Under the pieces are notes generated by a model. It was given only the letters and a program-made list of their open reading frames with translations, was not told the DNA's origin and searched no databases. Source: Pisolithus tinctorius (taxonomy: Eukaryota > Basidiomycota > Agaricomycetes > Boletales > Pisolithaceae). From it: 64,000 nt of DNA. The stretch spans positions 744,001-808,000 of the forward strand of contig JANFAH010000007.1 in NCBI GenBank assembly GCA_024663395.1. The letters are read 5' to 3'. This document shows positions 9,740 through 21,572 of the stretch, one piece after another. Numbering within the stretch: position 1 is the stretch's first letter; every line of letters begins with the position of its first letter. Both the position numbers and the translations under genes were made by a program.

Positions 9740-10116
9740 CAACCCCTCAGTGAGTCATGGTTTGAAAAATAAATCCATACCCTTCATGTAACACCTTGTG
9801 TAGATATGTTGTAGGCAAGGGATTTGCATTGGCAGCACTTCTGGGGCCAACATTTGAGCTGTGAGTATCTTTGTTGTGTGGCACAGAGTTGCTGTGTGCA
9901 TGCACATTTGATTTGTAAGCAGTCTGTTGTTGATTGTTCTGATGCACCTCCACAGCCTTGCTGACTGCATTTTGGCCCTCTACACTTGTTGTCTTGCCTC
10001 CTCCCCCTTGTCACCTCTTGTACTGACACTAGCCTTCCCATAGGTTGATTTGGCATCCCAATTTTTGAGAGAGAGGCTGTAGCTGGTGTGAAATGATAGC
10101 TTGGGGTGCTTTGGAG
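9740..10116 (-). pseudogene. Possible copia-E internal remnant
   Basis: About 380 bp between the copia-E LTR and gypsy-D. A minus-strand frame (9784-10056) is open but has no domain I recognise. TTTGG at 10112-10116 matches TTTGG at 25284-25288 and may be the target duplication of gypsy-D. Confidence 0.4.
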
Positions 10117-10175
10117 CTGACTTGGACTTTCAAGGTGATTCCAGGCTTGGGCACTGTTGTAGCAGGCTTGGACAA

Positions 10176-10476
10176 GTATCTATGGGTTTATATACTGGAA
10201 GTAACTATAGTACAGAGACTGGTAATGCTGGTCTCACAAGGATTGCTAAGGTGATTGGTAAGAATGGTATTAGTAATGTATGACAAAGATGACCAGAGAC
10301 CAGGACAGGGTACAAGGGTGGACTGGGGACAAGGGCAGGGCTCAACTGAAATGACATGCACTGCAAAGCAGTGTTAACCATGCTAGACTATTTTGAGGTA
10401 GGTGTTTGATGAGACCAATGCTGGACTGAATGAGTGTGAGGCCAAGTCTGGCTGGGGTCGAGACACAGTTATGACA
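10176..10476 (-). repeat. gypsy-D 3' LTR, truncated
   Basis: Matches the 3' 300 bp of the family D LTR (24749-25283), including the gtatctatgggttta segment, and ends in atgaca at 10476. The part corresponding to R-U5 is missing or unrecognisable. Confidence 0.75.
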
Positions 10477-10490
10477 GTATCCCCCTCTTA
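10477..10490 (-). other. gypsy-D polypurine tract
   Basis: On the minus strand AAGAGGGGGATAC directly precedes the 3' LTR. The same tract sits beside the 3' LTRs of gypsy-C (32251) and LARD-B (34418). Confidence 0.8.
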
Positions 10491-10614
10491 GGGGTGGAAC
10501 CCATGAGACCCCTGCAAGAGTGGTAGGCTGAGTCTGAAACCTGGCTGAGTTTGAAAAAATTGATACTTGTGGCCCACTAAGCCCTTTGCATCTTTCTTTC
10601 ACATCCTATCCATC

Positions 10615-11656
10615 ATGTCTGAATTGAAGCCAATCACCATGACTGGCAACAATGACAAAGGCTGGGTTGTCATCAACTGGACCCAGGTATTGGATGATGC
10701 CATTCGATACAACACTGATGAGGAGGAGGAGGTAATGAAGGCCAAGTTGAAGGAAAGAAAATGATGAAAGGTGGCTGAACAAGCCTGGTGAGAAGAACAG
10801 GCTTGGCTTGAGGCTGAGAGAGCAGAGAGAGAGAAGGCCAAGGCTGAGAGGGCAGAGAGGGAGAGGGCTGAGGCTGAGAAGGCAGCACGGGAGGCTGAGG
10901 AGAAAAGGGTGTGCAAGGAGGAGGAGAGACAGGAGGCCAAGGCTGGAAAGGGTAGCAAGGCCAGGGCCAGGGGTGAAGTGATACAGGTGGTGATGGACCC
11001 CAGGTGAGTATCTTTTATGACCTGGCATGTGTTTCTTTTAACCTCCTTTTTAGTTGTACTCACTGCTCCTGGGCTAAAGTTGTCTGCAAGTTCCTCATGG
11101 ATGGCAACAAGAAATGGGTTGCCTGCATCTGCTGCAACCTGTCCAAGGGGAAATGCCAGTGGCCCAGGGATGGGAAGGATGCCAAGGCCAGTCCCAAGAC
11201 TGTAGGGAAGATCAACAAGGGGAAGAAGAGGAAGGCTGATGAGGAGGCACCTGAGGCCAGGCCCAGCAAGAAGAAGCAGGCAAAATCAAAGTCAGTCAAG
11301 GTGCTGGACATCAATGAGCCTGAGGCTGGTGGGAACAGGGTGAGGGAGGCTGTTGCAGGGAGGTTCTTGGGCTCAGAAGACAAGCTCGAGCATCTTATTG
11401 ACATGGTGGGGCTGATTGCCAACAATCTGGCCAGCCTCTTTGAACTCATGAGACTGTGGTTGAGCACTTGGGCCAAATCACCAATGTACTCACAGCCTTG
11501 CTTGATGAGTCATATGGTTTCAGTATGGCAGTCTCACCCTCAGTCTCAGGCTCATCTGAGCTTGACCTCAATGAGTTGTATGAGGAGGCTGAATGGCTGA
11601 AGGCCCATGGCAAGGATGAGGAGGAGGAGACCAAGGGGGAGGATGAGGCCAAGTAG
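10615..11656 (+). pseudogene. Antisense accessory gene of gypsy-D: coiled coil plus Zn(II)2Cys6 cluster
   Basis: Lies on the strand opposite to gag-pol, between the end of pol and the 3' LTR. Exon 1 (10615-11003) starts MSELKPIT and is an E/K/A-rich heptad region (coiled coil). A 50-nt GTGAGT...TTTTAG intron (11004-11053) follows. Exon 2 begins with six cysteines spaced C-X2-C-X6-C-X12-C-X2-C-X6-C, the binuclear zinc cluster of fungal transcription factors, then a K/R-rich stretch (probable nuclear signal), a hydrophobic-heptad region and an acidic end. Damage: TGA TGA after ERK, another TGA soon after, and a one-base shift near 11447. The function is unknown; DNA binding is inferred only from the cluster. 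The equivalent gene in gypsy-C has the same intron position. Confidence 0.75.
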
Positions 11657-11841
11657 CCATAGTAGTGTAGTGCCTCATTGGCCTTTCCTGTGAATGTCAA
11701 GCATCCAGTGTCTGGTCTCAGTTTCACATAGTACAGTAAGGAAACAAGAAGAAAAAAAAAACAAGGTAAGTAAGAGATCAAGGAAACTAGATACTGACAG
11801 AGAATAGGAAAGAAGCTGAGGTCAGTTGAAGCCAGTCCTCA

Positions 11842-13305
11842 CTAGAAAGGGCCAGGTTTAGTGGGGTAGCAAGAATGGAACTCTTGCACAAGTTCAGAAG
11901 CATTGTCCAGCTCTGTAGCTAGTACCCAAGTAGTTTCTTCATCAGTCCCTTCATAGCTGGTCCACCAGACTAGGTACTGTAGCCAACACTGGTGATGCTG
12001 GTCAACCTCAGAGTCAAGGATTCTGGCCACCTCAAACTCTAGTTTGCTGTCAACCTTGACTGGTGGGGGTGGTGGCTGAGTCTGGTTCAGGATGGTATTA
12101 GGGAAGGCCAGCTCAAGTTGGGAGACATGGAAGACCAGGTGTACTGTGTGCATTGAGTCCAGCAGGTGCAGTGTGAAAGAGTGGGTACCAGCCTGAGCCA
12201 TGACCAGATACAGCCCAAGGTTTTTCTCTGAGAGTTTCTTGGAAGGCCAGGTTGACTGGAAGTATTTGGCTTTGACATACACCTGGTCACCAACCTTGAA
12301 GTCCAGGGCTGGCATGCATTTAGCATCGGCCAGTCCTTGGTAACACTGTTGTGTGAGGGTCATTTCTTCATGTAGGTACTGATGCAGTGAGTCTAAGTCA
12401 ACTGCATAGTCATGAGCCCAAGTGGAGGTGAGATCACACTCTGGGTATACTGAGATGTTGGGGTGGTAGCCCTTATTAGTGAAGAAGGGGGAGACACCAG
12501 TAGTGGTGCTAGGGGCATTGTTGTATGTGAACTTGGCCAGGGGTAATAGATCAGCCCAATTGTCCTGCTGGTAGTTGCAGTACACTTGGAGGTATTGTTC
12601 CAGGGTCTGGTTAGTCCATTCAGTCTGACCATCACCTTCGGGATGGTAGCCCAAAGTGAAATGTAGACACATTTCTAAGGCCTTACTGAGTGACTGGAAG
12701 AAGTGGGAGACAAACTCTGAGCCTTGGTCTGAGGTTACATGGGCTGGCACTCCATCCTTTGAAAAGACATGGAGTAGGAAGAGTTTGGTGAGTTCTGGGG
12801 CTGTGATGGTGTCATGGGTTGGGATGAAGATGGCCTGCTTGGAAAGCTGATCAACTACAACAAGGATGGCCATGAAGCCAGATGAGGCTGGGAGCTGCTC
12901 AATGAAATCCATAGATATGGAATTCCACAGTTTCTCTGGTACCAGAAGCTGTTTGAGGAGGCCATAAGGCTGGTGGTGGGGAACCTTAGCCCGAGCACAG
13001 GCCATGCAAGATCAGACATAGTCCTTGATGAAGGGCCTGAGGCCAGGCCAGGTGTACTCATGCTGTATGAGCTCTAGTGTGCAGTTTTGGCCAAAGTGGC
13101 TGGACAGGGGGTGGTCATGCTTGAGGCACAAGACTCTAAGGCAAAGGATGTTTGAGTCCAGCATGTAGATCCTTCCATCAAGCCAAAGGAAACTGGTGTC
13201 ATCTACTGACCACCAGGGATCAGACATGTCAGACAGGCAGATTTGTGAGACCAGGTCATCCAGCAGTGTGGTCAGGATATCATTATGGAGTTTTTCTATA
13301 TCCAT
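11842..13305 (-). pseudogene. gypsy-D integrase with C-terminal chromodomain
   Basis: The upstream part holds the zinc-binding HHCC region (KHDHPLSSHFG, then SCMAC), broken by a TGA before SCMAC. A 387-codon open frame (13005-11842) holds the core with SMDFIEQLP, TSDQGSEF and DGQTE as the DDE triad, a GPY/F-like region, and a chromodomain near the end (FEVARILDSE...LQYLVWW...ETTWVLATEL). A chromodomain of this kind defines chromoviruses and is thought to steer integration to marked chromatin. Confidence 0.85.
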
Positions 13306-13319
13306 TAGTGCACCTGCTC

Positions 13320-13822
13320 ATAAGACCAGGTACTCAAGGTATGTAGCATGAAGGGAGACCACTAGTTGCTCCTGGGTGAAAACTGGTCTCAGGTTTTGTG
13401 GGTTCACTCAGGCATAGCCACTATCCCCCTCTTTGGGGTAGATGTCCCATCATCTAGTTACAGCATTGGGCTTAGCCCTGAGCTTACTGGGCCTGAACCT
13501 GATGATCATATTGAACTGCAAGAGGAATTCAGACCAGTGAGCTTGGCAGCAAGTGAGTACCTTAAAGGTAGAAAAGTACTCTAGGTTCTTGTGGTTGGTA
13601 ACAATGTTGACTGGTGAGGCCAAGCCCTCAAGGTAGTGGCACCAGGTCTGGAATGCTTCAAAAATAGTGAGCAATTCCTTATCATGGGTATCATAATTCA
13701 ACTCTGGGGTGGTCAGAGTCCAGGAGTAGAAGGTGACTGGATGATCTGGCCATTGCCACAGGTGATAGATAGAATGCCAGTGATGGCATAGTCAGATGCA
13801 TCGGTCTCGATGGTGATGGGGA
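13320..13822 (-). pseudogene. gypsy-D RNase H, C-terminal part
   Basis: The open frame 13701-13450 gives NYDTHDKELL, HYLEG and HKNLEYF, diagnostic of gypsy RNase H. It continues through a DIYPKEGDS segment whose DNA is also G-rich (13417-13440). It is cut on the right by the solo LTR A. Confidence 0.8.
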
Positions 13823-14557
13823 CTGTCATGACTGTGTGTTCATCCTGCATCATCACTAACTCCACACCCTTTTCCACCGGTTGTTTGCTCACTCTGCACC
13901 AACTCCACTCACCTTCTATTGTCTACAAACCATCTCTGCTCCGACTACTGTCAGACTTGTGTTGCTCTCCTACCAGACTGGGCGGACTGTTCTCTGAGGG
14001 GTCATGTGACTACCTTTGGACTTCTCCCTGACAGTGCGCAGTCAGGTACTTCACAGCGCATGCACTGCATGGTCCAGCGCCTGGACTGTTTCCTTTTCTG
14101 GATGACCTATGTTACCTGCTCGTATGTCCTCTGTCTACCCTTCATTCATCGTCTGGGAAGTTTTACTTGAAATTTTATGAGTCTCTGTATGTCAGTTCTG
14201 ATTCCAGTTACTGTACCTCCATAGTAGTATAAAAGCATGTATCATACTCTGCCATCCCTCAGTACAAATATCAACTTAGTTCCTACTCCCTCTGATTCCG
14301 TCTTCTGCCTGTCAGAGTTATCTCCAACTCTCTGTCTGTACTCTCCCTCTGAAATAAGAGGGCTGAGATTGTGCAAGGGGGTAGCACACAAGCTAAACCC
14401 AACACCCTCACTCTGCTCTGCCTTTGCCTCGGCGGACTTCATTCCTGCTGACACTCTGCTAGTTGGAGTTCTGTTCCTTTGTGTTGGACTTGCTTCCAAA
14501 CCCTTCTCTAGACCTTGTTAAGTGTCGGAGTTGGTTGGAGTAGGCCCAGACTTGACA
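13823..14557 (+). repeat. Solo LTR A
   Basis: 735 bp from TGTCATGACTG to CTTGACA, with duplication GGGAC (13818-13822) and GGGAT (14558-14562), one base apart. It carries a TATA box (gtataaaagc, near 14228) about 30 bp before the predicted RNA start (agtacaaatat). It splits the gypsy-D RNase H. Confidence 0.92.
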
Positions 14558-14700
14558 GGGATCCCAGGGATGAAGTGAGTTAAGACCAGCATGGTGGTGA
14601 AGGTGGCCTTGAGGTTGTTGAATGACTGGTGGCACTCCTCAGAGAAGTTCCAAGTGGCACCTTTGCAAGTAAGCCAGGTTAGAGGTACAACAATGTCTGA
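14558..14700 (-). pseudogene. gypsy-D RT-RNase H linker
   Basis: Translation gives SDIVVPLTWLTCKGATWNF, the conserved stretch after the RT thumb in gypsy elements. The frame rejoins 17277 when LTR K is removed. Confidence 0.8.
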
Positions 14701-17276
14701 TGTGGGACACAACTTCTGGGAAGCATGTGACTAGAGGAAGGCTGAAGGGAGAATTCCCTAGGGTTGTCCCAAGGGGTACTGCATGGAAGGAGAAGTAGAG
14801 GGTTACCCTAGAAGGGTTGAGGGTATGTGTGAGGGTCACAGAAGCTAATTCTGGAGGGCCATGGATGCACAAAGGACAGCGAGATGGGTATACAAAATTC
14901 TGAGAAGCTGATTTGCACCAAGAGGAGTGTATTTGGAGTGAGGGGGATATGGGATAAGGTGTACAGGACTGGGGGATGAAAGAGACACAAAGACCACTGG
15001 AGATGCTGGAGACACTGTAGACTCAATATATGCACTTACAGTGACTCCAAAAACCCTTTCAATGTTTGCTCTAAATGGAGTGTGTGAAGTGTAGTGCAAA
15101 AAGGGGTGGGAATTTTGCTTCGCATCTCTAGGACCAAATTTAGTGCTTGCTCTTGGCTACAGAATGGTACCTTTGTCACGTGATTTGGTTGACAGGCAGT
15201 GGAGATATTGTTGATGTAAAACTGCAATACCATTGAAAGGGTTTTTTCACTTTTGAATTGAAATGGGTATTTGGAGAACCAGAAGCTGAGATCTCAGGAG
15301 GGATGGGAAAATATAATTACATAATGAACCACATGATCTTCTGGATGATTTGTCAGCATGTAAACAATGACAAACATTGAATTTGTACCATTAATCCTCC
15401 CTCTTTTACCACAACTCATGAAATCATCTCTCTGGCTCACATGGTCATTTCCTCAGGGAAATATTATCAAATACTGGTGCCCACTACTGTACCATCAGTA
15501 TAACATGCTCTCAGGACCATCACTTCCTTAAAAAACCTGCTGCTAGTCAATCCCTGCACTGTTTCCCCACCCATGCCTGATGTATTCTGGGACCAATCAA
15601 TGCTTGGAAGGCTGAAAATGTTATGGAGGTCACTCTGGCACTTCAGAACATGATGGACAAACCAATCCCCTCTTAACCAATGCATTTCTGGCCCAGGGAC
15701 ACTGGTATGGAGATTAGGGCAAGACAAAACCTCCTTATGCTCCAAGCACCCTAAGTGGGTTCACTAGATCTTGCTCTAATCTGAACTTCAGATGACTGGG
15801 GAAGGGTTATTTGGTCACATGTGACCAAAGGCAATAATCAGGGCCAGATGGAAGCACAGGATTCTGCTCCATGGCTGCTCAGTAGCATATCCTTCTGATG
15901 ACACCCAAGGGTAAAGAGGATCTTGTCTTGCCCTAACCTCCATATCAGTGTCCCTGTGGCAGAAATGCACTGGTTAAGAGGGGATTGGTTTGTCCATCAT
16001 GTTCTGAAGTGCCAGAGTGACCTCCATAACATTTTCAGCCTTCCAAGCATTGATTAGTCCCAGAATACATCAGGCATGGGTGGGGAAACAGTGCAGGGGT
16101 TGACTAGCAGCAGGTTTTTTAAGGAAGTGATGGTCCTGAGAGCATGTTATACTGATGGTACAGTAGTGGGCACCAGTATTTGATAATATTTCCCTGAGGA
16201 AATGACCATGTGAGCCAGAGAGATGATTTCATGAGTTGTGGTAAAAGAGGGAGGTTTAATGGTACAAATTCAATGTTTGTCATTGTTTACATGCTGACAA
16301 ATCATCCAGAAGATCATGTGGTTCATTATGTAATTATATTTTCCCATCCCTCCTGAGATCTCAGCTTCTGGTTCTCCAAATACCCATTTCAATTCAAAAG
16401 TGAAAAAACCCTTTCAATGGTATTGCAGTTTTACATCAACAATATCTCCACTGCCTGTCAACCAAATCACGTGACAAAGGTACCATTCTGTAGCCAAGAG
16501 CAAGCACTAAATTCGGTCCTAGAGATGCGAAGCAAAATTCCCACCCCTTTTTGCACTACACTTCACACACTCCATTTAGAGCAAACATTGAAAGGGTTTT
16601 TGGAGTCACTATAGACTCTGAAAACTCTCAAACTCACAGAACACACACTGATGGCAACTCTAAAGGTGGGTGGTATATTTCCAATGTTATGGCAGAATTA
16701 TATAGTACAAGGAAAGTAGGTACAAGTCGGAGTAAGGTGGGGCAGGAAAACCAAAAGTCCAGAAAATAAAGGAAAGGATGACAGACATCAGTGAATTACA
16801 GATGCATGTGAAATAGTCTGGCAAGTAGTAGACAAGAGTAAAAACAGGACCACAGTAGGGGGTATCTTCCAACAGAACAAGGGTATGAGTACAAGTGAGA
16901 GGTGGAGCTGGCATGAGGGAGCAGCACAGGAGGGCAGAGCATAGTGTACTGGCACGAAGTCCAGCTTGCAGAATTTAGGGTGACAGGGGAAACTGGAGTT
17001 TTTTAGAGGCAAGTGGCATGGATGACTGGTGATGTGGCTGGGTGGTGGCACAGCTGCTGAATTCCAGATGACTCTGGGCAAATGCAGAATTTCTGGATCA
17101 GCATATTGATGACTGGGCAACATGCTGAAGGTAGGTAGAAACTCTAAAGGTGACAGGGGTTGGGAGGAAACACAAGGACACAAGTGGGAAAAATTCCAAA
17201 TGGGTTTGTCACAGAGGCCTGTGGAATTTAGTGACAGATTCTTGTTCCAGCCTCAGGGAGTATATGGCTCCCTACA
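14701..17276 (-). repeat. Solo LTR K, carrying a palindromic element
   Basis: Begins TGTGGGACAC and ends CTCCCTACA (TG...CA), with CTGA on both sides (14697-14700, 17277-17280). Without the 1573-bp element inside it, it is about 1 kb, a plausible LTR size. No internal domain or polyprotein is seen. A 4-bp duplication is compatible with a gypsy-type element. The class is inferred from the ends only. Confidence 0.6.
15039..16611. mobile_element. Palindromic Tc1/mariner-type element 1
   Basis: 1573 bp flanked by TA on both sides (15037-15038, 16612-16613). Tips read CAGTGACTCC and, on the other side, TAGTGACTCC. The two arms of about 700 bp are near-perfect inverted copies around a central segment of roughly 170 bp that contains GGTCACATGTGACC. 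It codes for no transposase; similar to a foldback or MITE-like element mobilised in trans. Confidence 0.85.
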
Positions 17277-18807
17277 CTGAGTAATTGAAAATGAACTGGT
17301 GGTAAAAGTTTGCAAAGCTGAGGAAAGACTGTATGTCTTTGACCTTGTGAGGCTTGGGCCAGTCACAAATGGTTTGGACTTTTTCCTTTGACATCGTGAG
17401 GCTGGCAGGGGAGAGGTGGAAGCCAAGGTACTCAACTGAGTCTGAGTGGAACTCACATTTCTCTGGCTTCACATAAAGGCCATGAAGCTGAAGTTGGCAG
17501 AGTACTTCTCAGACATGCTCCTTATGGGACTCCTTATCTCTGGAGTAGATTAGGATATTGTCCAGGTAGACAACCACACAGACATCCAACACATCTGTGA
17601 AGATGGTATTCACAAAGTGTTGGAAGGTGGCCAGGGCATTGGTGAGGTTGAAAGGCATTACTAACCACTCATAAGAACCATACCAAGTCCAAAATGCAGT
17701 CTTCCATTCATCACCTGGGGCAATCTGGATGAGATGGTAGGCATGCTGGAGATCAATCTTGGTATAGATTTTGGCTCAGCTTGGTGAGTCTAAGAGGTCT
17801 GAGATGAGTAGTAGCAGGTATCAGTCTTTCTTAGTGATTTTGTTCAGGCCATGGCAGTCTACACAGAGCCAGAGGGAGCTGTCCTTCTTCTTGATGAAGA
17901 GGACTGGTGCAGCATACAGGGAGGAAGTCAGCCAAATGAATCCAGTAGTGAGGTTTTCATCAATGAAAGTCTGGAGAGCTTGTAGCTCAACTGGGGACAG
18001 CAAGTAGATGGTGCCTAGGGGTGGGGTTGTTCCTTCTTTGAGCTCTATCTTCAAATCATACTCCTGGAGAGGTGGGAGTGCTGAAGCCTTGGCTTTGCTA
18101 AACACATCAGCAAAATTGTGATACTCTTCTGGTACATTGGGTAAGGCTGGAGGAGGGGAAGCTGAGGCTGATTGGGCTTGAACTGAGTCCAAGGGGCAGA
18201 GCTGAAGTTGGAATTGGACAGACCCTTCAAGTTTGCAGGCACACACAAAGGTGGCTGCATTGATTAGGGAGACAAAAGGGGCCTTCAGGGGGGTGTGAGC
18301 CAGGGAGTTGGAGACTGGTACAGATGGCACAGGGCCAGGTTGGTCACTAGGACCAGGGTCAGGAAGGCCAGTGGGAACTGGGCTTACAGGGGGTGTCAAT
18401 GGGGTTGGCATTCCTTGTGCAGGAGTCCAGAATGTTAGACTGCTCAGTACCCAATCAATCAACAGATTGTAGTGGGTGAGCCAGTCATGTCCAAGGACTA
18501 TCTTACACTCAGAATCCAACAGGGCTAAAAACAGGGTTACCAGGGTGACATCACTGGATGTGAAGCAGATATTGACATCTACCATTTGAGTTAGGGTAAA
18601 AGTGGACATTCCATTGAAGAGCTGGAGATGGATTGGGGAGACTGTGTATGGGGTATATGAGTGTTGATTAACAAATTGATTATCTATAAAACAATGCATG
18701 GAACCAGAGTCCACTAAAGTACAAAGCCAAGGTAGATTTTCTAATGTGACATAGGGGGTTAATGAATTTGGACTGGAAAGAACAGACACATTGAGTTGAG
18801 CCTCCAA
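17277..18807 (-). pseudogene. gypsy-D protease and reverse transcriptase
   Basis: The open frame 18807-17821 holds the retropepsin motif LVDSGSMHCFI and runs into the RT fingers (PVLFIKKKDSSLWLCVDC). RT palm and thumb follow with stops, including a YLDN box where YLDD is required (G to A), and end in the frame 17472-17272 (KPEKCEFH, GFHLSPASL, SFANFY). The catalytic change and stops mean it is dead. Confidence 0.85.
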
Positions 18808-18849
18808 GTTTGCACAACTGGAGTCAATGCAGCTCCTGGTTTGTGCAGA

Positions 18850-19690
18850 GTCCTGGGAGCTGCTACCTATTTTTTTGTCTTGGGGGTAGAACCCAAGCCC
18901 AAGGCCAGTGCAGCTTCAGTGGTGGCTGCAGCACAAGCCTTGGCCTTTCTGGCTTTCTTGGGGCATTTTTCAGCAAAACCACTGGACCCTCTGCAGAACA
19001 TGCAGAGGTTTCCATCTATGCAACACTTGTGTTCTTCTGGGGTGAGCTTCCCATCATTGCTGAGTTTGCTAGGCTTGGGCTTGGATGACTTGCTGTTATT
19101 GCCCAGCTTCAATGAAGCCAGCTTAGGGGAGAAACTGGAGTTGTTGTTACTGCTGGTCTTGGCTTTCTCTTGAGTGGTCTTGGACTGGTTGTTGTTGCTG
19201 GGACTGCCAGACTTGTTATTGTTAGAGGAGGATGAGCCCTGATGCTTACTTGCCCATTGGATTTCTTCCTTGCACTCCCAATAGCATGCATCTATCTCCT
19301 GGGTGAGGTGGTGGAGCTCATGTAGTGTCCAGGGCTTGCCAACCCAACAGACCTCATCCTTGGTCCAGTCTGGGAGCCTGGAGTAGAAGTGGTGGCACAG
19401 TGCACCATCACCATAGCCTTGGACTTGCGAAGCAAGCCAATTAAAATCAACTATGTACTTGTTGATGTGCTGGTTATCCTTCATATGCAAGTGGTTGAGC
19501 TGACTCTTGGCATCAGTGACTGGGTCATGAGGTCTGAAAGTGGTTTGTAACTCCAGGATGAACTCCCTCCCTCCAGGAATCCATCCAGAGAGGCTGGTCA
19601 TCAGGGTCCTTGACCCCAAGCAAGTCTGGCTCAAACCATTCTAAAGCCATGCCTTTGAGGTAGGACTGGGCAAAGATGACCTTTGCATGG
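18850..19690 (-). pseudogene. gypsy-D Gag, C-terminal part with zinc knuckle
   Basis: Frames 19734-19525 and 19634-18867 give QSYLKGMALEWFEPDLL and the retrotransposon Gag domain, then a serine/asparagine/lysine-rich linker and a knuckle CMFCRGSSGFAEKC in which the His of CX2CX4HX4C has become Gly. A frameshift lies between the two frames. Compare the gypsy-A Gag at 58221-59204. Confidence 0.8.
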
Positions 19691-19940
19691 TGTTGGAACA
19701 TAAAGTGCCCCTGTGGTACTTGACCACTGTGCAATGTTTTGGCTGATTACATAAGCTGAAATAGCGCACCTACTTGCAGTATCTTCTACTAGTATTCCCT
19801 CAGTAGTTTGTTCACCACTGAGGGTAAGTCTGTTTATATTACAAGTATTCTACTATACTGACATCCTGTAGTAGCCTACAGGTACATTAATACACTCAGT
19901 AGTTTGTTCACTACTGAGGTAGCCTACAGATACTTCTACA
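19691..19940 (+). repeat. Short solo LTR (copia-like) in gypsy-D gag
   Basis: 250 bp, TGTTGGAACA...ACTTCTACA, with a perfect duplication CATGG (19686-19690, 19941-19945). It contains two copies of a CTCAGTAGT...ACTGAGG hairpin. The size and TGTTGGAAC start resemble the copia-E LTR. Its orientation is set arbitrarily from the TG end. Confidence 0.75.
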
Positions 19941-19945
19941 CATGG

Positions 19946-20334
19946 TCAGTTCTGAAAGCCCAGGGTTGGTCTTGAAAATTAAGCTCACACTGAATTAGGA
20001 AAGTGTGAAGCTTCTTGGGGTCAGTACCATCAAAGGTGTCAGGCTTGTGCAGTTTGGTCCTACTTGAGGACTCAGGGCTAGCATGGGAATTGTGAGCCAA
20101 TAGTTTGATGGCCTCTGCAAGATTGTCCAGGACTGTAATCACAGGCTCAGCATCCAGGTCTGGGAAATCTGGTTTGTCCTCCCAATCATTCTCCTCTGGG
20201 TTGTCATCACTGGGCCCATCATCACTGGGACCATTACTGGGTCATCATCATCAGGGTTGTTGTTGTCATTGACATCTGGCCCTTCATCCCCAGGATCATC
20301 ACCAGGGATGGGAGCAATGGGGCAATGTGGAGTA
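19946..20334 (-). pseudogene. gypsy-D Gag, middle part
   Basis: Contains LHTFLIQCELNFQDQPWAF of the Gag domain and an Asp-rich stretch (GDDPGDEGPDVNDNNNPDD) upstream. The frame is interrupted at 20334 by the DNA transposon and resumes at 24535. Confidence 0.75.
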
Positions 20335-20939
20335 CACAGCAAGCATTTTACAATTTTCTTTGCACAAACATGCAAAAAAAAATTCTTTTAAAAGATACTC
20401 TATTTTATCACATGCTCTCTGCTTGAACAAGTGGAAATAATCTTATGTATTGAATGGCTTTTCTGACAGAAAACATGGCACAGTAGATTTCCAATGTTTT
20501 GCTGGTGAAAAACAATTACTATGACCCACCACCAAAAACCAAAAACAATCATCAAAAAAAATATTAGTACTGTTTTCTGCATGTTATGTAATTGATTAGT
20601 CAAATGTTGTAACATGAAATAATTTAAACACACTAGTCATTAGAGAATGTGTGATGTTACATAGAACATCACAAGTAAATGATAAATGTTTTGTATGTGA
20701 TAATACTAATAACCTTTAACCAAGTCTTTCAATGTTGATCCAAAAACATCAGATTATTGGCTCAATGTTTACTTCATAAACATGACATTTAAAACAATAT
20801 TTGTTATGTGCAAAAACATGCTACTGAGATTCCATATTAACATGCTAAATATTTTGAATCAAATCACACTGATTTGTCTCCCAGAGAACATGATAAATAA
20901 AGAGTGTATTAAAGTGTCCTGTTGTACCACAGAACATGA

Positions 20940-21110
20940 TAAGTGGCATCTGCAACCATCAATGCTATCACTGCTTGTCCTTGGATGGTGTCCAGCTGGC
21001 TATGGGCAGTATTGAGAATGATGGGTGATGCAAAAGGGGGAGAGAAGGTGAAAGTAAGAGAGAGGCATCTGTAACCATCAATGCTATCACTGCTTGTCCT
21101 TGCTCAACCA
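20940..21110 (+). repeat. Short direct repeat
   Basis: CATCAATGCTATCACTGCTTGTCCT occurs in two copies about 120 bp apart (around 20957 and 21079). A second direct repeat, AACCTTCACAACACC plus flanks, occurs at about 21460 and 22999. Both pairs lie inside the DNA transposon. Confidence 0.7.
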
Positions 21111-21572
21111 CCCCATCACATGCTGTCACATGATCTTATCTCATGGAATAAACCTCAGTCATGATATGTGCCACCTGACTTTTTATACTTGAGTATTCTG
21201 TGTCCTTTGTTGTTTTTTCTTGCAACAACACATTGATGACACACATTATAATGTTCTGTGGTAGGACAGGATAGTCCAAAATCCATGGTTGCCCTGACTG
21301 ACTAGAGAAAGAGTAGCCTCTGATAGCACCCCCACCACTCATGAATGTCCCCAGTCCACTTTTGAAAGTGAAAGAGCACAAGGCAGTTCATGCAAGAAAT
21401 GGGGAGTTCAGCACTGTATTTGCAGTAGGCAGCAGTCTGACAATAACTGTACAGCTCAGAACCTTCACAACACCTCTACATATAACATGCTTACTTCACA
21501 GTTTATAATGCTCCATGGTGGAACAGGATATTGATATTTTATTACACTATTTATTTATCATGTTATGTGGTA

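Noticed and set aside
9740..10056. Zinc-finger protein gene (several Cys in 9784-10056)
   Set aside because: Cysteine spacing is irregular, the start is arbitrary and the stretch lies in the decayed interior of copia-E.
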